Shown: positions 42,657-54,192 of the stretch, in pieces
Position numbering within the stretch: the stretch's first letter is position 1
Layout: every line of letters begins with the position of its first letter
Assembly (NCBI GenBank): GCA_022605425.2
Contig: CM061246.1
Span: forward strand, 248,001-312,000
Direction of reading: 5' to 3'
Source of the DNA: Hamiltosporidium tvaerminnensis
Taxonomy: Eukaryota; Microsporidia; Dubosqiidae
DNA length: 64,000 nt
Position numbers and translations under genes: made by a program
The notes under the pieces: model-generated
Database searches by the model: none
Told to the model about the DNA's origin: nothing
What the model saw: the letters and a program-made list of their open reading frames with translations, nothing else

Positions 42657-43676
42657 ATGGATATCAAAGGCCAAAAAAAACAACAATTTAAAACGAAAAA
42701 GAAAGCACCATTACAAACAGATTTATTTTATAAATGTTTTTTTAACGATTGTATTCTCAAATATTCGACTGTACATGGATTAAAAAAGCACTTAAAGTCG
42801 TATAACCATCTGTCTTATTTAGCCAATATTAATAAAACGATTAAATGTCCATTTAGAGATTGCAACGCAACGGGAGAAATAACTTCGCACGCAGAAAAAT
42901 ATCATTCGGCCTTTTTTGAAGTAATAAAAGAATATTTACAATATCTAAGTAAAATAAATATAAGTTATATACGTAAAGAAAACACATCAAATATAACTAC
43001 TACCAAGAAAAATGTTAGTTTTCATGATATTTGTAAAGTAGATTTAATTATTAACGAAATATTTTCTTCTGTATTTTGCAATGGAATTTTAAAAATTAAC
43101 GATTCGGAAAATACGAAATCTACATTTTATTGTTCAATTCCTGGCTGTGGAAAAATATTTCAAAGTCATATTGCATATAAGTATCATACAAAAACCCAAG
43201 TACATTTTCTCTCTTATATAATTGCACATTATGAAAGAAAAAAAGATATTTGTCTTGATCATAACCATTTGATTGGTATTTTTAAAAAATATTTCAAAAT
43301 TGTAGATAAATTCTATTTGACTGATATTTCACATTATTGTTCAAATAAACCGGATTTGATTGTACCAATACTTTTTACAACTGAAAATACTATTCTTCCA
43401 ACCAATAAAAGTAAAAATAGTGGTTTCGCATTTTCTACTGTCAAAAGACCATCTTTTTTTCAGGAAAAAATACCCGAAGTTTCTGATGTAGATTCGGGTC
43501 AGACTGATAATATTTTAAACTTTAAATCAGATGAACTTGATTCCTTTATTCAAAGAAAAAATAATATAAATTTCTTACAAGATAATCAAGTTTTTTATTT
43601 TAACGGAAAACGATATAATTCGATTGATATTCAAATTATAGACAATTTACGTATTAAAAATACAGAAAAAAAATAA
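42657..43676 (+). CDS. C2H2 zinc-finger protein, possibly N-terminal part of a TFIIIC subunit
   Basis: A 339-residue protein. Three Cys/His clusters fit C2H2 fingers with spacing C-x4-C-x12-H-x5-H or similar: about C27/C32/H45/H51, C64/C69/H78/H83 and C159/C164/H177/H183. A basic Gln/Lys-rich N-terminus precedes them and a Ser/Asn/Asp-rich tail follows. DNA or RNA binding is inferred from the fingers only. The ORF ends at TAA (43674-43676) just after a run of eight A residues. The propeller reading frame is already open across that point, so the two may be one gene broken by a frameshift (see next feature and findings). Fungal TFIIIC subunit Tfc6 carries zinc-finger sequence ahead of a WD40 propeller, the same order as here. 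Confidence 0.8.
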   Translation: MDIKGQKKQQFKTKKKAPLQTDLFYKCFFNDCILKYSTVHGLKKHLKSYNHLSYLANINKTIKCPFRDCNATGEITSHAEKYHSAFFEVIKEYLQYLSKINISYIRKENTSNITTTKKNVSFHDICKVDLIINEIFSSVFCNGILKINDSENTKSTFYCSIPGCGKIFQSHIAYKYHTKTQVHFLSYIIAHYERKKDICLDHNHLIGIFKKYFKIVDKFYLTDISHYCSNKPDLIVPILFTTENTILPTNKSKNSGFAFSTVKRPSFFQEKIPEVSDVDSGQTDNILNFKSDELDSFIQRKNNINFLQDNQVFYFNGKRYNSIDIQIIDNLRIKNTEKK

Positions 43677-43795
43677 TTTGCGCTGAAAAAACAACTTTTA
43701 GAAATAAAAAAATAATTTTTGTTTCATTGACCGATTTTTCCACAAAAAATTTTCAAATATTCAAATTTTCTTCTGGAATTTCATTTATTCAAATC

Positions 43796-45073
43796 ATGGA
43801 CATTAGTCTGGCAACATTTTATACTTTAAAGTTTGAATATGGATACGTCTGTAAAATTCATATATGTAGTTCAGATTCTCTGCAGCTTATTTGTCTTTTT
43901 AAAGATGGAAAAATTCGCTCTTTTTTTCTCGAAGGCAATCTTTCCAATCCTACAGTTTTAAATTTAAAAGAATATCCAGGAAAAAATTATACAAATATTG
44001 CATTTCACAATTCCAACACATCACACGCGAAACTACTCTTTGCTACAGATGGTTTCAAACTCTACACATTCCATGACTCTACACTTCTACACACATCACA
44101 AGTTTTTTCATATCCAATCACACTCATACATTTTAATTTAGATAAATTAATATGTACAGATACCAACGGAACAATTTACACATCAAATGTAGATTATACA
44201 CAGACAAAACCATTATTTTCTCAATTTGGTACTACATATGTAGCTCCTCATATACCCAATCATCTTCTTATATCAGATACATTTTCAAACATTACCAAAA
44301 TACTTGATATGACCAGACCAATCAATAAAATACGTATTATTTCGTACAATAGCACATCTGTATCAATTACAGACAATACCGTTCTTTATATTGGCACATA
44401 TACAGGTTCAGTAATTTTACCACAATTTACCACCAAAAAAAACATTTGTTCGTATAATATCATCACATGTCATTCCTTCGAAAATACACTTTTCTTCTTT
44501 ACAAATTCACACACAGATATGTACAATTTTTCCATAAAAAAACAAATACCACCTCGTGATATATGTACACCAAAAAATACTAATATTTTGTACACGTCAC
44601 ATAACCAAAACGATATAAAATACTTAGATAATACTAATAGATACGATAGTAAATATACTAAAGATAATACAGATATCAAAAAAAATATAAAAGACACCCG
44701 TAATATTGATAGATTAGATAATACAAATATTGAAAGAAACATAAAAGCTACAAATAATAAATATAAATCAGATATCGTTTACAACGCATATACTAATAAT
44801 AATACAAACAGTTCAATCCATAGAAAAAATAGTATAGGTTTAGATTGTATAGATAATCTAGATATTTCAAGCAATAATCAATCAGATTTAAATCTTAATT
44901 CAAAAAATGAATTTGATTTTACTGTAGATATCAATAAAAATACAAAAGATGATAAAGAATTGCAAATTTCTGATTATAGTAACAGTGTTATATCATTACA
45001 TATAACATCCAAATATCTTATAATATTTTATAGTAATGGATATATCATTTGTATGGAAAAAATGTTTTTATAA
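43796..45073 (+). CDS. WD40-like propeller protein, TFIIIC Tfc6-like
   Basis: From its first ATG it is 425 residues, but the frame is open back to 43658, and coding-like sequence (NFQIFKFSSGISFIQI) lies before that ATG. The opening, IFKF then YTLKFEYGYVCKIHI then LICLFKDGKIRSFFL, resembles the first blade of the TFIIIC propeller subunits (Tfc6/GTF3C2), where 'xQIWxL', 'YGxxWDLxWxP' and 'LLAxxxxDGxVxV' follow each other. Further blades are weakly visible. A low-complexity Asn/Asp/Lys insert occupies about 44590-44960 before a last strand pair (VISLHITSKYLIIFYSNGYI). No CCC/GGG stands before 43796. Either an N-terminally short independent protein or, more likely, the C-terminal part of the preceding ORF. 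The TFIIIC assignment is tentative. Confidence 0.6.
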   Translation: MDISLATFYTLKFEYGYVCKIHICSSDSLQLICLFKDGKIRSFFLEGNLSNPTVLNLKEYPGKNYTNIAFHNSNTSHAKLLFATDGFKLYTFHDSTLLHTSQVFSYPITLIHFNLDKLICTDTNGTIYTSNVDYTQTKPLFSQFGTTYVAPHIPNHLLISDTFSNITKILDMTRPINKIRIISYNSTSVSITDNTVLYIGTYTGSVILPQFTTKKNICSYNIITCHSFENTLFFFTNSHTDMYNFSIKKQIPPRDICTPKNTNILYTSHNQNDIKYLDNTNRYDSKYTKDNTDIKKNIKDTRNIDRLDNTNIERNIKATNNKYKSDIVYNAYTNNNTNSSIHRKNSIGLDCIDNLDISSNNQSDLNLNSKNEFDFTVDINKNTKDDKELQISDYSNSVISLHITSKYLIIFYSNGYIICMEKMFL

Positions 45074-46916
45074 GATCAAAGGTAATTAATACCCGTAGTC
45101 TCTTTTAATTTTATATTAAAAACAAAAAAGTTTATTTTTTACAATTGTTGCAATATATTTTTAATTTATTTAATTTAATACTTTTAATAGAAATATTAAT
45201 TAAAATTTGTATGTATATATAAGAATATTAAATCATATTCATATTTAAATATGTAAATATGATTTGATGTATTCGTAATATGAATGAAAATAAATATATA
45301 TTTTGATTAAGTATTAAATAAATTAGTATTATTAAATAAAGTTTACAAATCTTTTATTGAAAAATATGATTATTCGTCTTTCAGTAAAAATTTTCGACAA
45401 ACACTCTTTGAGTTGAACATATTTAAAATAATTACAAAAGTATATTTGTATAGAAATGAATTAGTAAATTAAATCCAGAAAGATAAGAGCAGACAAAAAT
45501 ATTCTAGTGATCTATATAGAATTTAGAGCCAGTGAAAGTAAAGACGAATTACCAAATAAGTTATATTCTAACTTGTAAGATTGAAAAGAATTACAGTAAA
45601 AATGTAGTGTTTTTGAGCTTTAAGAAATATAATCCAAAATAAAACCACACCATGAAAAGATGTAATCAGTAGGAATGTTTTATACGCAATGATTAAAGAT
45701 TATAGCACAACTCTATTGGATTAATAGATAAATATAAATTTTATATCTAAAATAAATCCAATGTCTTTTTTTTGCGAAAATATAAGAATAAATATTTAAA
45801 AACATGGTTGACAGTACAAATACAACTTTTTATAAAATGTAATGTTTATAGAATAGTTGTAATTTAGATAATTTATTCAATCCAGCATATCAAATACGAA
45901 TAAATTAAATGGTTTTTTTAAAATTCCAAAATCAAAATAATATATTTTTTAATAGGAATTTATCCGAAACGAAATTGGCTAAGTTAAAGTTCTGTAATGA
46001 AAAATTCGGTATGGCATTACACAACTATAACTTTAATCAAACACTTCTCCTGTATTTTAGAATCTCAATAAACACAGTAGAATAAAAGTATATATTCTAT
46101 AAATAGTCATCGGCTAAAAATAAATTATTCATTTGATAAATTAATAATCCAAAAATATATTCAAATCACATAGAAATTTAGGATAGATTATAAAAATAAA
46201 GAAAACATTATTATTCAAGATAAACAACTAGAATAATTTTGTTATAACTTATAAACTTAAAAGTAAATTATAAGACCAAAATACAACTGAGGAAAATAGT
46301 ATATACATACTTATATCAATTTTTAGAGAAATATAGGTATAAATTTGGCTGATCTCGAAAGAAAAATAATCTGACGTCAACATATTTTATTTCCCTAAGA
46401 AATACAGAATACAATGATCTTAAAAACCTACAAAAATGCAAATTATCAATTGGAATTGCAACAGAAAGACAAACTAACTAAACAAATAACAAAATATGCC
46501 TATAAATTACGCAATGTCTTTTCTTAAATATTATATAAAATTAAATTAATCTTAAAAAGAAACATATAATTGGATCAAGTCGAAGCAAAATAAATTTACT
46601 CACAATTTTAGAAGATTAAATTAAATTGGTTAAGATATAATTCTTTTTCATAATATTAAATACATTAGTAATGAAAATATTGCGTACATGGCACAATTAA
46701 AATATTCTGCTTATAAATTATCGAATTAAATTCTGATAATAGTTTGTAACAGATATTTTAATTTAGGTAGGTTTTAGGGTTCGGATTAGACAAATCGTAA
46801 TTTTATAATCTAAAATTGAATTTAGATAAGAAAATATTAAATAAATTAACTCTAAAATTATTTTAGCCGAAGTAAGTAAAAAAAATTGTTTCATTCTAAA
46901 GAAATGTATTTAAATT
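45074..46916. other. AT-rich gene-free stretch
   Basis: This lies between the stop codons of two convergent genes. I see no gene, RNA or element here. Confidence 0.5.
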
Positions 46917-47045
46917 AAAATAAAAGGCAATGAATCAAAATAAAAGGCAGTGAATTAAAATAAGAGGGAGTGAATTAAAATAAATCCCAATGAATTAAAA
47001 TAAAAGACAATGAATTAAAATAAAAGCCAATAAATCAAAATATAA
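46917..47045. repeat. 20-bp tandem repeat, six copies
   Basis: Six head-to-tail units of about AAAATAAAAGGCAATGAATC with 1-4 differences each. It ends some 40 bp beyond the 3' end of the SMP gene (47087). Units are adjacent with no spacers, so it is a minisatellite, not a CRISPR array. Confidence 0.92.
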
Positions 47046-47086
47046 AATCAGGGGGAAATAATTACTAATTGATTATTTTATTGTTA

Positions 47087-50000
47087 TTACATTTTTATCA
47101 TGACAGTACCAAAACATATTCTGAACACTTTCTCTTTAGAGGAAAGATTTTTATATTTTACAACAACTGCACCTTCAGGTGCAATAGAACTTCCTGTGCC
47201 TTTTATTTGGTAACTTCTGGTTTCATCGTATACATTGACAGAAACACTGTCATTGCGTTCGATATCCCAGAAGAAACTCAAATGGCATCCACTAGCAAAT
47301 TCAAATTGATGTGTACTTTCACCATAAAATATAGCATAACAATCCACCATCCATTCGTGTGCATAAACATTTGCTATATCATAAAATTTCATGCAAAAAT
47401 TTTCACGCTCCGGATAAATATTTCTAATATCGATAGATACAGTAGTATCTTCTACAAAACTTAAAATAAATCGACATTTTTTTTCTACCAAAACTCGTAA
47501 ACCATTCAACAGAACACATCGTTTTTTCTTATCAAACACACTCACCTCAAAAGCACTGTTACCCTTCTCCAACACAAAAATCTCCATAAAATAAGTCCCT
47601 CTTCGTACCACGACCTCTTTCCTTTCCCAATTTTTAGATTTACAAATCATAAAATTTTCTTTATAGAAATCTTTGAGTCGAATTCTTAATTTCATCCCAA
47701 AAATAAACTCACCTGACCTTTCCAATAAAATATTTTCATTACTAAAAAATCTTACAATACACTTCTCTCCATTTCCCTCCACCACAAAAATCATCAATTT
47801 TCCACCCATAAAATCACAAAAAACCCTAAAAGTCCCTTTTTTCACTTTCTTTTCCTTTATTTCTACCTTTTCAAATTCCACCTCCTCTTCTTCAAACTTT
47901 AAATCCATATCTTCAAAACAATACATTTTTTCTTTTTCTCCATTACATTCCACTGTATAAACAAACATTCTATCCGAAAAACATTTTGCATTCACTATTT
48001 CCATCACATTATACAATAATTTCATTCTCACCTCAGCAGATTCCAACCCTTCTAACACCATATCTTCACTTATATCAAATACCAATACTCTTCCAACTAT
48101 ACAATCACCTAATCCTGTATTTTTTGTATCTACTCTATAAACACACATATTTTCATTTCCATCACTACTTTTCATACACATTTTTACGATCTCTTCAAAT
48201 TTATTTTCGTAATTTTTAAAATCCAATCCAAATTCTATTTTTTCTATTTTCTTTTCTACTTTTACATCTTCCTTCTTCAAAAAATAACTTTTAGCTTTGT
48301 TCCTTGAAAATGCCATTATTTTGTAAAGATTTACAGATCCAAGTGTCTTCATTTTTTTATCATACATTCTTCTTTTAAGTTTGTGTATTCTATTATCATT
48401 CATACAAAAGTCATTTGTATGGCTGTAATAAAACACATACAACTGCTTTTCTCGTATCTTAAATACCATAAATTCTGGTAATCCATTTAATTGGAAAAAA
48501 AGACAATCTTTATCTACAATTCTTATAAATTCATAACTATTTCCACCAGTAAATACCATTTTTACTAAAGAAATATCCTTTCCAAATTCATGTATCTCTT
48601 CACATGACACCAACCCAGATATTATCTCTTTAAAAATATTAAATTCATATAAACTATTCATAACTTTATTTTCTACATCTGAATACCCATCATAAAATTT
48701 TCTTTCATTATTTATACTGCCATTACTAACACCACTTAAATTACTAGTACTGATGTTAACACCCTTTATATTAGTAGTACTTATATTAACACCCTTTATA
48801 TTACAAGAATCACCCTCCTTATCACTAACACCCTTTAAATCACTACCCTTATCATTAACACCCCCACCATTATTACCATCATTAATTTTATTTTCTTCTA
48901 AAATAACCTTCTCAGGAAGAATAAAATGTGCACATTTAAGATGATTAGAAGTATCATTAACAAAATACCCATTTCTTCTATAAAAAATGCTATGGTCATA
49001 TTTCATTATCTTATAATCCATAGAACAATAAAGTCTTAAATCATTAATTATTTTGTTTTTTAATTCTTTAATTTCTTTATTTTTCATATCTTTGTTCATT
49101 TCAACAGAAGAATATTTTACTTCTTTCATTGAAGGTATAACCTGTGGAATAAATTGTGTATGAAAAGACGGATAAACAAATGTACGGTACAAAGAATATT
49201 TCATAAATTTTGACATAAAAGAACTAAGAGTACCTCGTAAAAATAATTTATCTTCTTCTTTTCCCAAACCTGTTTTACAACTCACTTTGAAAGAAGGATC
49301 AGTTAAAAAAGAAAATTCATATCTTGTATTGTAATTCTTAGAAGGCAATCTTAATAAAATTTTTCCTTTAAAGTTATCCACAGACCCACTTACAGGTAAA
49401 ATATATCCTTTAAATAAATGAACATCCAAATCAAAAACTAATCCCCCAAAATATTCTAAGTCCATCAGTAAATAACAATTTTTAAATATGTCGTTAGTAT
49501 TGTCCAAACCTTCATTTTCTAATTCATTGATGTTTTTATCCAAATCTTGATTATTATCATTTTTATTGTCTGTTCTATTTTCATTTATATTTTCTGCTTT
49601 ACTTTCCTTAATATTATCCTTTCATTTTGTTTCTTTTATTTCTTTTTTATTTACTTTATATTTCCTTTCTATTTTTTTTCTTTCCTTAATATTCTTTTTT
49701 TCTACTTTATTTCTTATATTATCCTTTCTATTTTCAATTTTACTTTCCTTAATATTATCCTTTCTATTTTCTGCTTTACTTTCCTTAATATTATCCTTTC
49801 TATTTTCAATTTTACTTTCCTTAATATTATCCTTTCTATTTTCAATTTTACTCACTTTTTTTTCAAAATTTTTATTTTTCAAATTCATTTCTTTGGTTTC
49901 ATTGAAATTATTATTTTCTTCATTAAAATTATTATTTTCATCGTCTGTACTTTCAACACTTCCATTACTTCTATTACCCTCAATTACTTCTACTGTTCGA

Positions 50001-50542
50001 TTATCATCACTACTAATCATTTCTTCTGTATTTAATATCTCTGTTTTGGTATCCAATTGTATATTAGAAAGTTTTTTTTCTTCTTCTTCTATTTGTGCAC
50101 TGAGTGTAGAAAGAGAAGTATTTGATATTTTTATAAGTTTTAGATATTCTGAATGTCTAAGTACCCTTATACTATATATTATAGGACATTCATTGCCAAT
50201 ATCAATATCTTTAATATCAACAGCTGACACAATATGTGTTTTTAAAACACCTTTCATTTTTGAAAGAATAATACGTTTAAGTCTGTCTTTATACGCATCT
50301 GATGTTCTAAGCTCAGCAAAATATCTTTGTATAAGTAGATTGAACCAGTATGTGTCTGTACAGGTATGTAATGATTTAAGTGCTATGTCTTCTTGTCTTC
50401 GTGTCATTTTTAAACACGTAGGAGGTCTTGGTACATTAAATATTCTTTTACTTGTTATTTTTGAAAGATAAAATGTTGAAAGTGTTTCTAAAAGAGGATT
50501 CATTATTATTCCTATTATAATGCCTATTATTAGTTCTATCAT
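47087..50542 (-). CDS. SMP-domain membrane protein, interrupted by one in-frame TGA
   Basis: One reading frame of 1151 codons broken only by TGA at 49624-49622 (codon 307). The N-terminus (residues 2-14) is a hydrophobic anchor. Residues about 60-130 (TYWFNLLIQRYF, IGNECPIIYSIRVLRH) form the first half of an SMP lipid-transfer domain. After a roughly 200-residue Lys/Asn/Glu-rich insert containing the TGA, the second half follows in the same frame (YLLMDLEYFGGLVFDL, KGKILLRLP, FSFLTDPSF, FVYPSFHTQFIPQVIP). SMP proteins such as Nvj2, tricalbins and Mmm1 move lipids at ER contact sites. The C-terminal 650 residues contain a KGVNIST repeat and beta-rich sequence I do not recognise. CCCC (50553-50550) precedes the ATG. 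Because one SMP domain spans the TGA in frame, this is one gene: a recent nonsense mutation, a sequence error, or readthrough. Confidence 0.78.
49622..49624 (-). other. In-frame TGA codon inside the SMP gene
   Basis: On the minus strand the local repeat reads AAA-TGA-AAG-GAT-AAT, where sister repeat units read AAT-AGA-AAG-GAT-AAT (Arg). The frame continues open on both sides for over 300 and 800 codons. Confidence 0.9.
49713..49854 (-). repeat. 36-bp coding tandem repeat in the SMP gene insert
   Basis: Four units at a 36-bp period (for example at 49721, 49757, 49793 and 49829) encode the 12-residue block ENRKDNIKESK plus I or A. A diverged further unit surrounds the TGA at 49577-49622. The insert splits the SMP domain and is presumably a disordered, highly basic loop. 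Confidence 0.9.
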
Positions 50543-50549
50543 TTAAAAT

Positions 50550-50553
50550 GGGG
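50550..50553 (-). promoter_or_regulatory. CCCC start-proximal motif of the SMP gene
   Basis: The minus strand reads CCCCATTTTAAATG. It supports the ATG at 50542 as the start of the whole interrupted gene; the downstream segment after the TGA has neither such a motif nor an ATG at its beginning. Confidence 0.6.
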
Positions 50554-53500
50554 TCAGATTTGGAGATTTAGAAAGTAAACAATTTAAAGATTAAATGCTT
50601 TTGATAAGAAAGGGTTTCAAAAATTTGATTGGAATTATTTTATACAAAGTGTAAGAACTACTCAATAAATGGAATAAAAATGACTTCAAAAGGGGTCAAA
50701 ATATAAACGATATGTGGTTTTATATGTACACACAAGAATTAAACAATTAGATGTAAAAAATATTCTGTAAAAAATCTTTATTTAGAACTATAATCTGATT
50801 TTAAAGGTACGAAGAAGAATGAAACAATTAAAAGTATTCTGTAAAAAATCTTTATTTAAATTATAATGTGATTTTATAGGTACGAACAAGAATGAAACAA
50901 TTAAAAAATTAAATATTCTGTAAAAAATCTTTATTTAAATTATAATCTGATTTTAAAATCAATTTTTATCTTTTTAAAATATTTTTATTTCGGAAAGTTT
51001 GATTTAAAAATTTAGTAAAATATTTTTGTTAATTAGCAATAAATATATTTTTTTATTTTATACCTTGGTTCATACTTTATATCTGTTATTACTAACTTAT
51101 TTTTATTATATTTGATTTTTTTTGTTTGATTTTTCTTCTGTATTTTATAAAAAAATTTTTACGTTTTTTTAAAGTGGCTAGCTTTAAATTTTGTAGATTT
51201 ATATTGTCTGTAATTATTTTGTTAGTTAAGATTTATACTTTTTATTTTAAATTTCTGTTAGTGTGATTTTTATCTGATTAATAGTATCTATGTGTTTATA
51301 AAGATTTTTTTTGAGAGAAATCTAAATAAATTCTATAGTTAGAAAATAGAAATATAAGTGATATGTGATATGTGATTAGATTGAAATATTTATATAAAAT
51401 ATTATTCCGTGGTATAATACACAAAATTATATCAAGAGGCCTATTGATTTAAATTCATTTGTTTGATAGAAAAAAAGGTTAAATGAGAGTTGGATCTAAA
51501 ATTCGTGATAATCATGGACAGAGTAATGTCATGAAACTGATATTCTTTAAAAATTTAACATTTTGAAGAAAAAACCAATTTTAAATTCTGATTTTTTAGG
51601 ACTTTTCTCTGTTGGTTGTAATGCTAATTTTCAATTCATAATGAAGTTTTTCTTTAAAATAGTTTGAAGCATTGGCATTTAGTTATAAAGCCTTGTATGG
51701 CTATTTCGATAATTTCTCGAAAATAGGTAGTGAGTAACTTGCAATTTTTAAATAAATATTGTAGGGTTTTCGATATCGAAAAGATGCTTCAGTTATAAAA
51801 AAGATATATAACTTGTCATGTAGTTTAATACCGTTTATAAAGATAATTTTATAAAATACTTTCAAGACTTAAGTAATTTCTTTTTCTTTGTACAAATTTA
51901 GATATAGCCGTTATCTTTCATCTGAATAAATATGATTATTTGGATATTTCCAAGTAGTGGTTTCTTTATACTTTCAAATTATAATTTAGTTGAATAATAT
52001 TTTTTTGAATGTGAGATGTACGAATAGAGAAATGTTTACTTCAAAAATTAAAAAAAATGCAAATTAAAGTTGCTTAAACCTAGAAAAAGTCCAAAAGAGG
52101 ATATATTGACAATTTAAAATGTATTAAATGTATCCGAAAGATATTTCCTAATACGATCATCAATAAAGAACCTCATTTACTATTTAAATATGTTGTTTTT
52201 TTTTGAACGATTGTTGGTTTGACATAATATCCTCGTTTTTTTAATAAAAATATTCCTTCGTGTAGATCAACAAGAACTATGAAAGATCTTCATAAAGCTA
52301 TCATTTTAAACGAAGCTGCCAACACAAAGTGCTCAATACAAAGTACTATTACAGGTATAATGTATGAAGGACCTAGATACTTGATTCAAGCTGTAAGAAA
52401 ATATTTAGAATAGTATCTAAAAAAGACTAAGTTATAATTGTAAGATATTTTAAAAATAAATAAGTATATACCTAAACAAACCTAAGATAAAAATACAAAT
52501 AATGAACAGCAAAGAGTTTAACAATCAAAAACGGGGAAAAACATAGATTTGATACCGATATCTCTATGCCATGTTCGAAAAGGAATTATACAGTACTTCA
52601 AACTGATATATATACGTATTTGACTAAAATTAAAGCAAAACAGATTAAAATTGAAAAACTGATTACATTCGAATTATAAATTCAAAAAAATCGCAGGATT
52701 TCATAGAATAAAAGGCCAAAGAAAGATAGAAACCCATATGCACTTGCAATATTTCTAACCTCATCTGTTATACAAGGTGCCCAGATATGCTATGACGAGG
52801 AAACACATAAAAGAACCCCAAAAACATCTTGGACTAAAACATACGAGATAAAAATTCAAGTTAATACATATCAGAGATGCTTGTAAGATGACACTTTTAT
52901 GAGAAAATAATTCACTGAAATAGAAATCTTTAAAATCATTCTGTGAAATGCAAATTAAACCTAAAAAAACCAAACGATTTATCTGAAGATAAAAAATACA
53001 TGCGAATCTTTAATTTTATACGAAGGATTTATAAGGTATAGATTTAGAAAGCGATTTTGAAGCCGATCTTATCACGGGTTTTCTGACGGGTTAGATCCAG
53101 GTCGTAGTTAATCGTGACATAATTTGAAGTTTTTTTTCTTAACCTGGTCCCGGAATAAAAAAATGGCTATATGCAAGGAAATTTAATATTTTCTATGCAA
53201 AAACTTCTAAAAACATGCATCCTTGACTAAATAAGTTTAGAATATTTTCAATGTAGTTTAAAATTTCAAAGCTACTGAATATACTTGTATTTATTTATTT
53301 TACATATTTAAACTTACAGATTCCACAAAGATCTCATATATTTTTGAAATTAAAAATTTGTTTGAAACATCTTAAGCTTAATAATTTCATACCAGCTTAT
53401 GCATCTGATGCTAAAAATTATAGTAAATAGAGGCTCTCTATACATATCCACTAATCCACGGCAAATATTTTTAAATTAACGACATTAAATGTAAAAAATA

Positions 53501-54118
53501 CCATTCAAAATGTGTTATAAATGTTAAAGAGCAATGTAACAGCCAAAATCGAGGTTCTGAAACCTTTAGTTCAATATCATATTGAATTTTATAAAGAGTC
53601 TAAACCACAATAATTCCTTATTATTTCTTATCAAAATATTAAAAAGTATTTTGCAACGTTTATTATTAAATGTTTTTCAATGAAATTTAATGGTTTCAAA
53701 CAGATATGCAAAAAAATGAAAATATATCTTTAAAAAATTTTTGATAATACATATTTTAGAAAGTAAACCTTACTTACATATTCCAGTTACCTTCATCCGC
53801 TCAATGTTGTTTATAAACATAATGTACGCTAAGGTTTCTTTCGCTTGTCAATTTCAGAACATTTTCTCCGTCTATCCCACTTTAAAGTAACGCGGTTTTA
53901 AAGGGTCAACCCCTTTCAAATTACAGGTTACTCTTTATTATCCGAAAAATCCACTTCTTTTACTTGGCATAAGTGATAATCCGATTTTCGCGCCAAGTAA
54001 TTGATTTTTGAAATAGTCTTTTATTTTTATTATTGTTTTTAATATTCTGTTATAATTTAAGATTCTCGTCGTTGGCCTAGTATATCTAATGTGACTTATA
54101 TTTTATTAAAATATCATC
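50554..54118. other. Gene-free stretch upstream of the SMP gene
   Basis: No gene is supported. The tandem array at 50726-50965 is listed separately. Mixed-composition patches at about 52270-52440 (plus-strand frame reading KDLHKAIILNEAANT), 53090-53160 and 53790-54010 may be element debris. The last has a small inverted repeat, ACTTGGC (53963) against GCCAAGT (53993). Confidence 0.45.
50726..50965. repeat. Tandem repeat of 70-85 bp, three copies
   Basis: Each unit has GAATxAAACAATTA, then ATTCTGTAAAAAATCTTTAT and a TATAATxTGATTTTA block. It lies about 200 bp upstream of the SMP gene ATG. Confidence 0.88.
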
Positions 54119-54192
54119 GATGATTTTCGCATCAATTTAACGCACTCATTGCGAAGCAGATAACTTTAAATATGGTGATCCTCCCTCCACAA
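54119..54192 (+). repeat. Repeat family A, truncated copy A7
   Basis: CGCACTCATTGCGAAGCAGA followed by TATGGTGATCCTCCCTCCAC aligns with the last 70 bp of full copy A2. Again only this terminus is present. Confidence 0.7.

Noticed and set aside
46917-47045. Array of 20-bp repeats considered as CRISPR
   Set aside because: Units are directly adjacent with no spacers, and the genome is eukaryotic.
47673-48944. Several plus-strand frames opposite the SMP gene
   Set aside because: They are Phe/Ser/Pro-rich mirror images of the purine-rich SMP coding strand and lack start motifs.
49547-50471. Long plus-strand frames rich in Phe, Leu, Ser and Ile, looking like a membrane protein
   Set aside because: They are antisense to the Lys/Glu/Asn repeat insert of the SMP gene; hydrophobicity follows from the complement of AAA/GAA codons.
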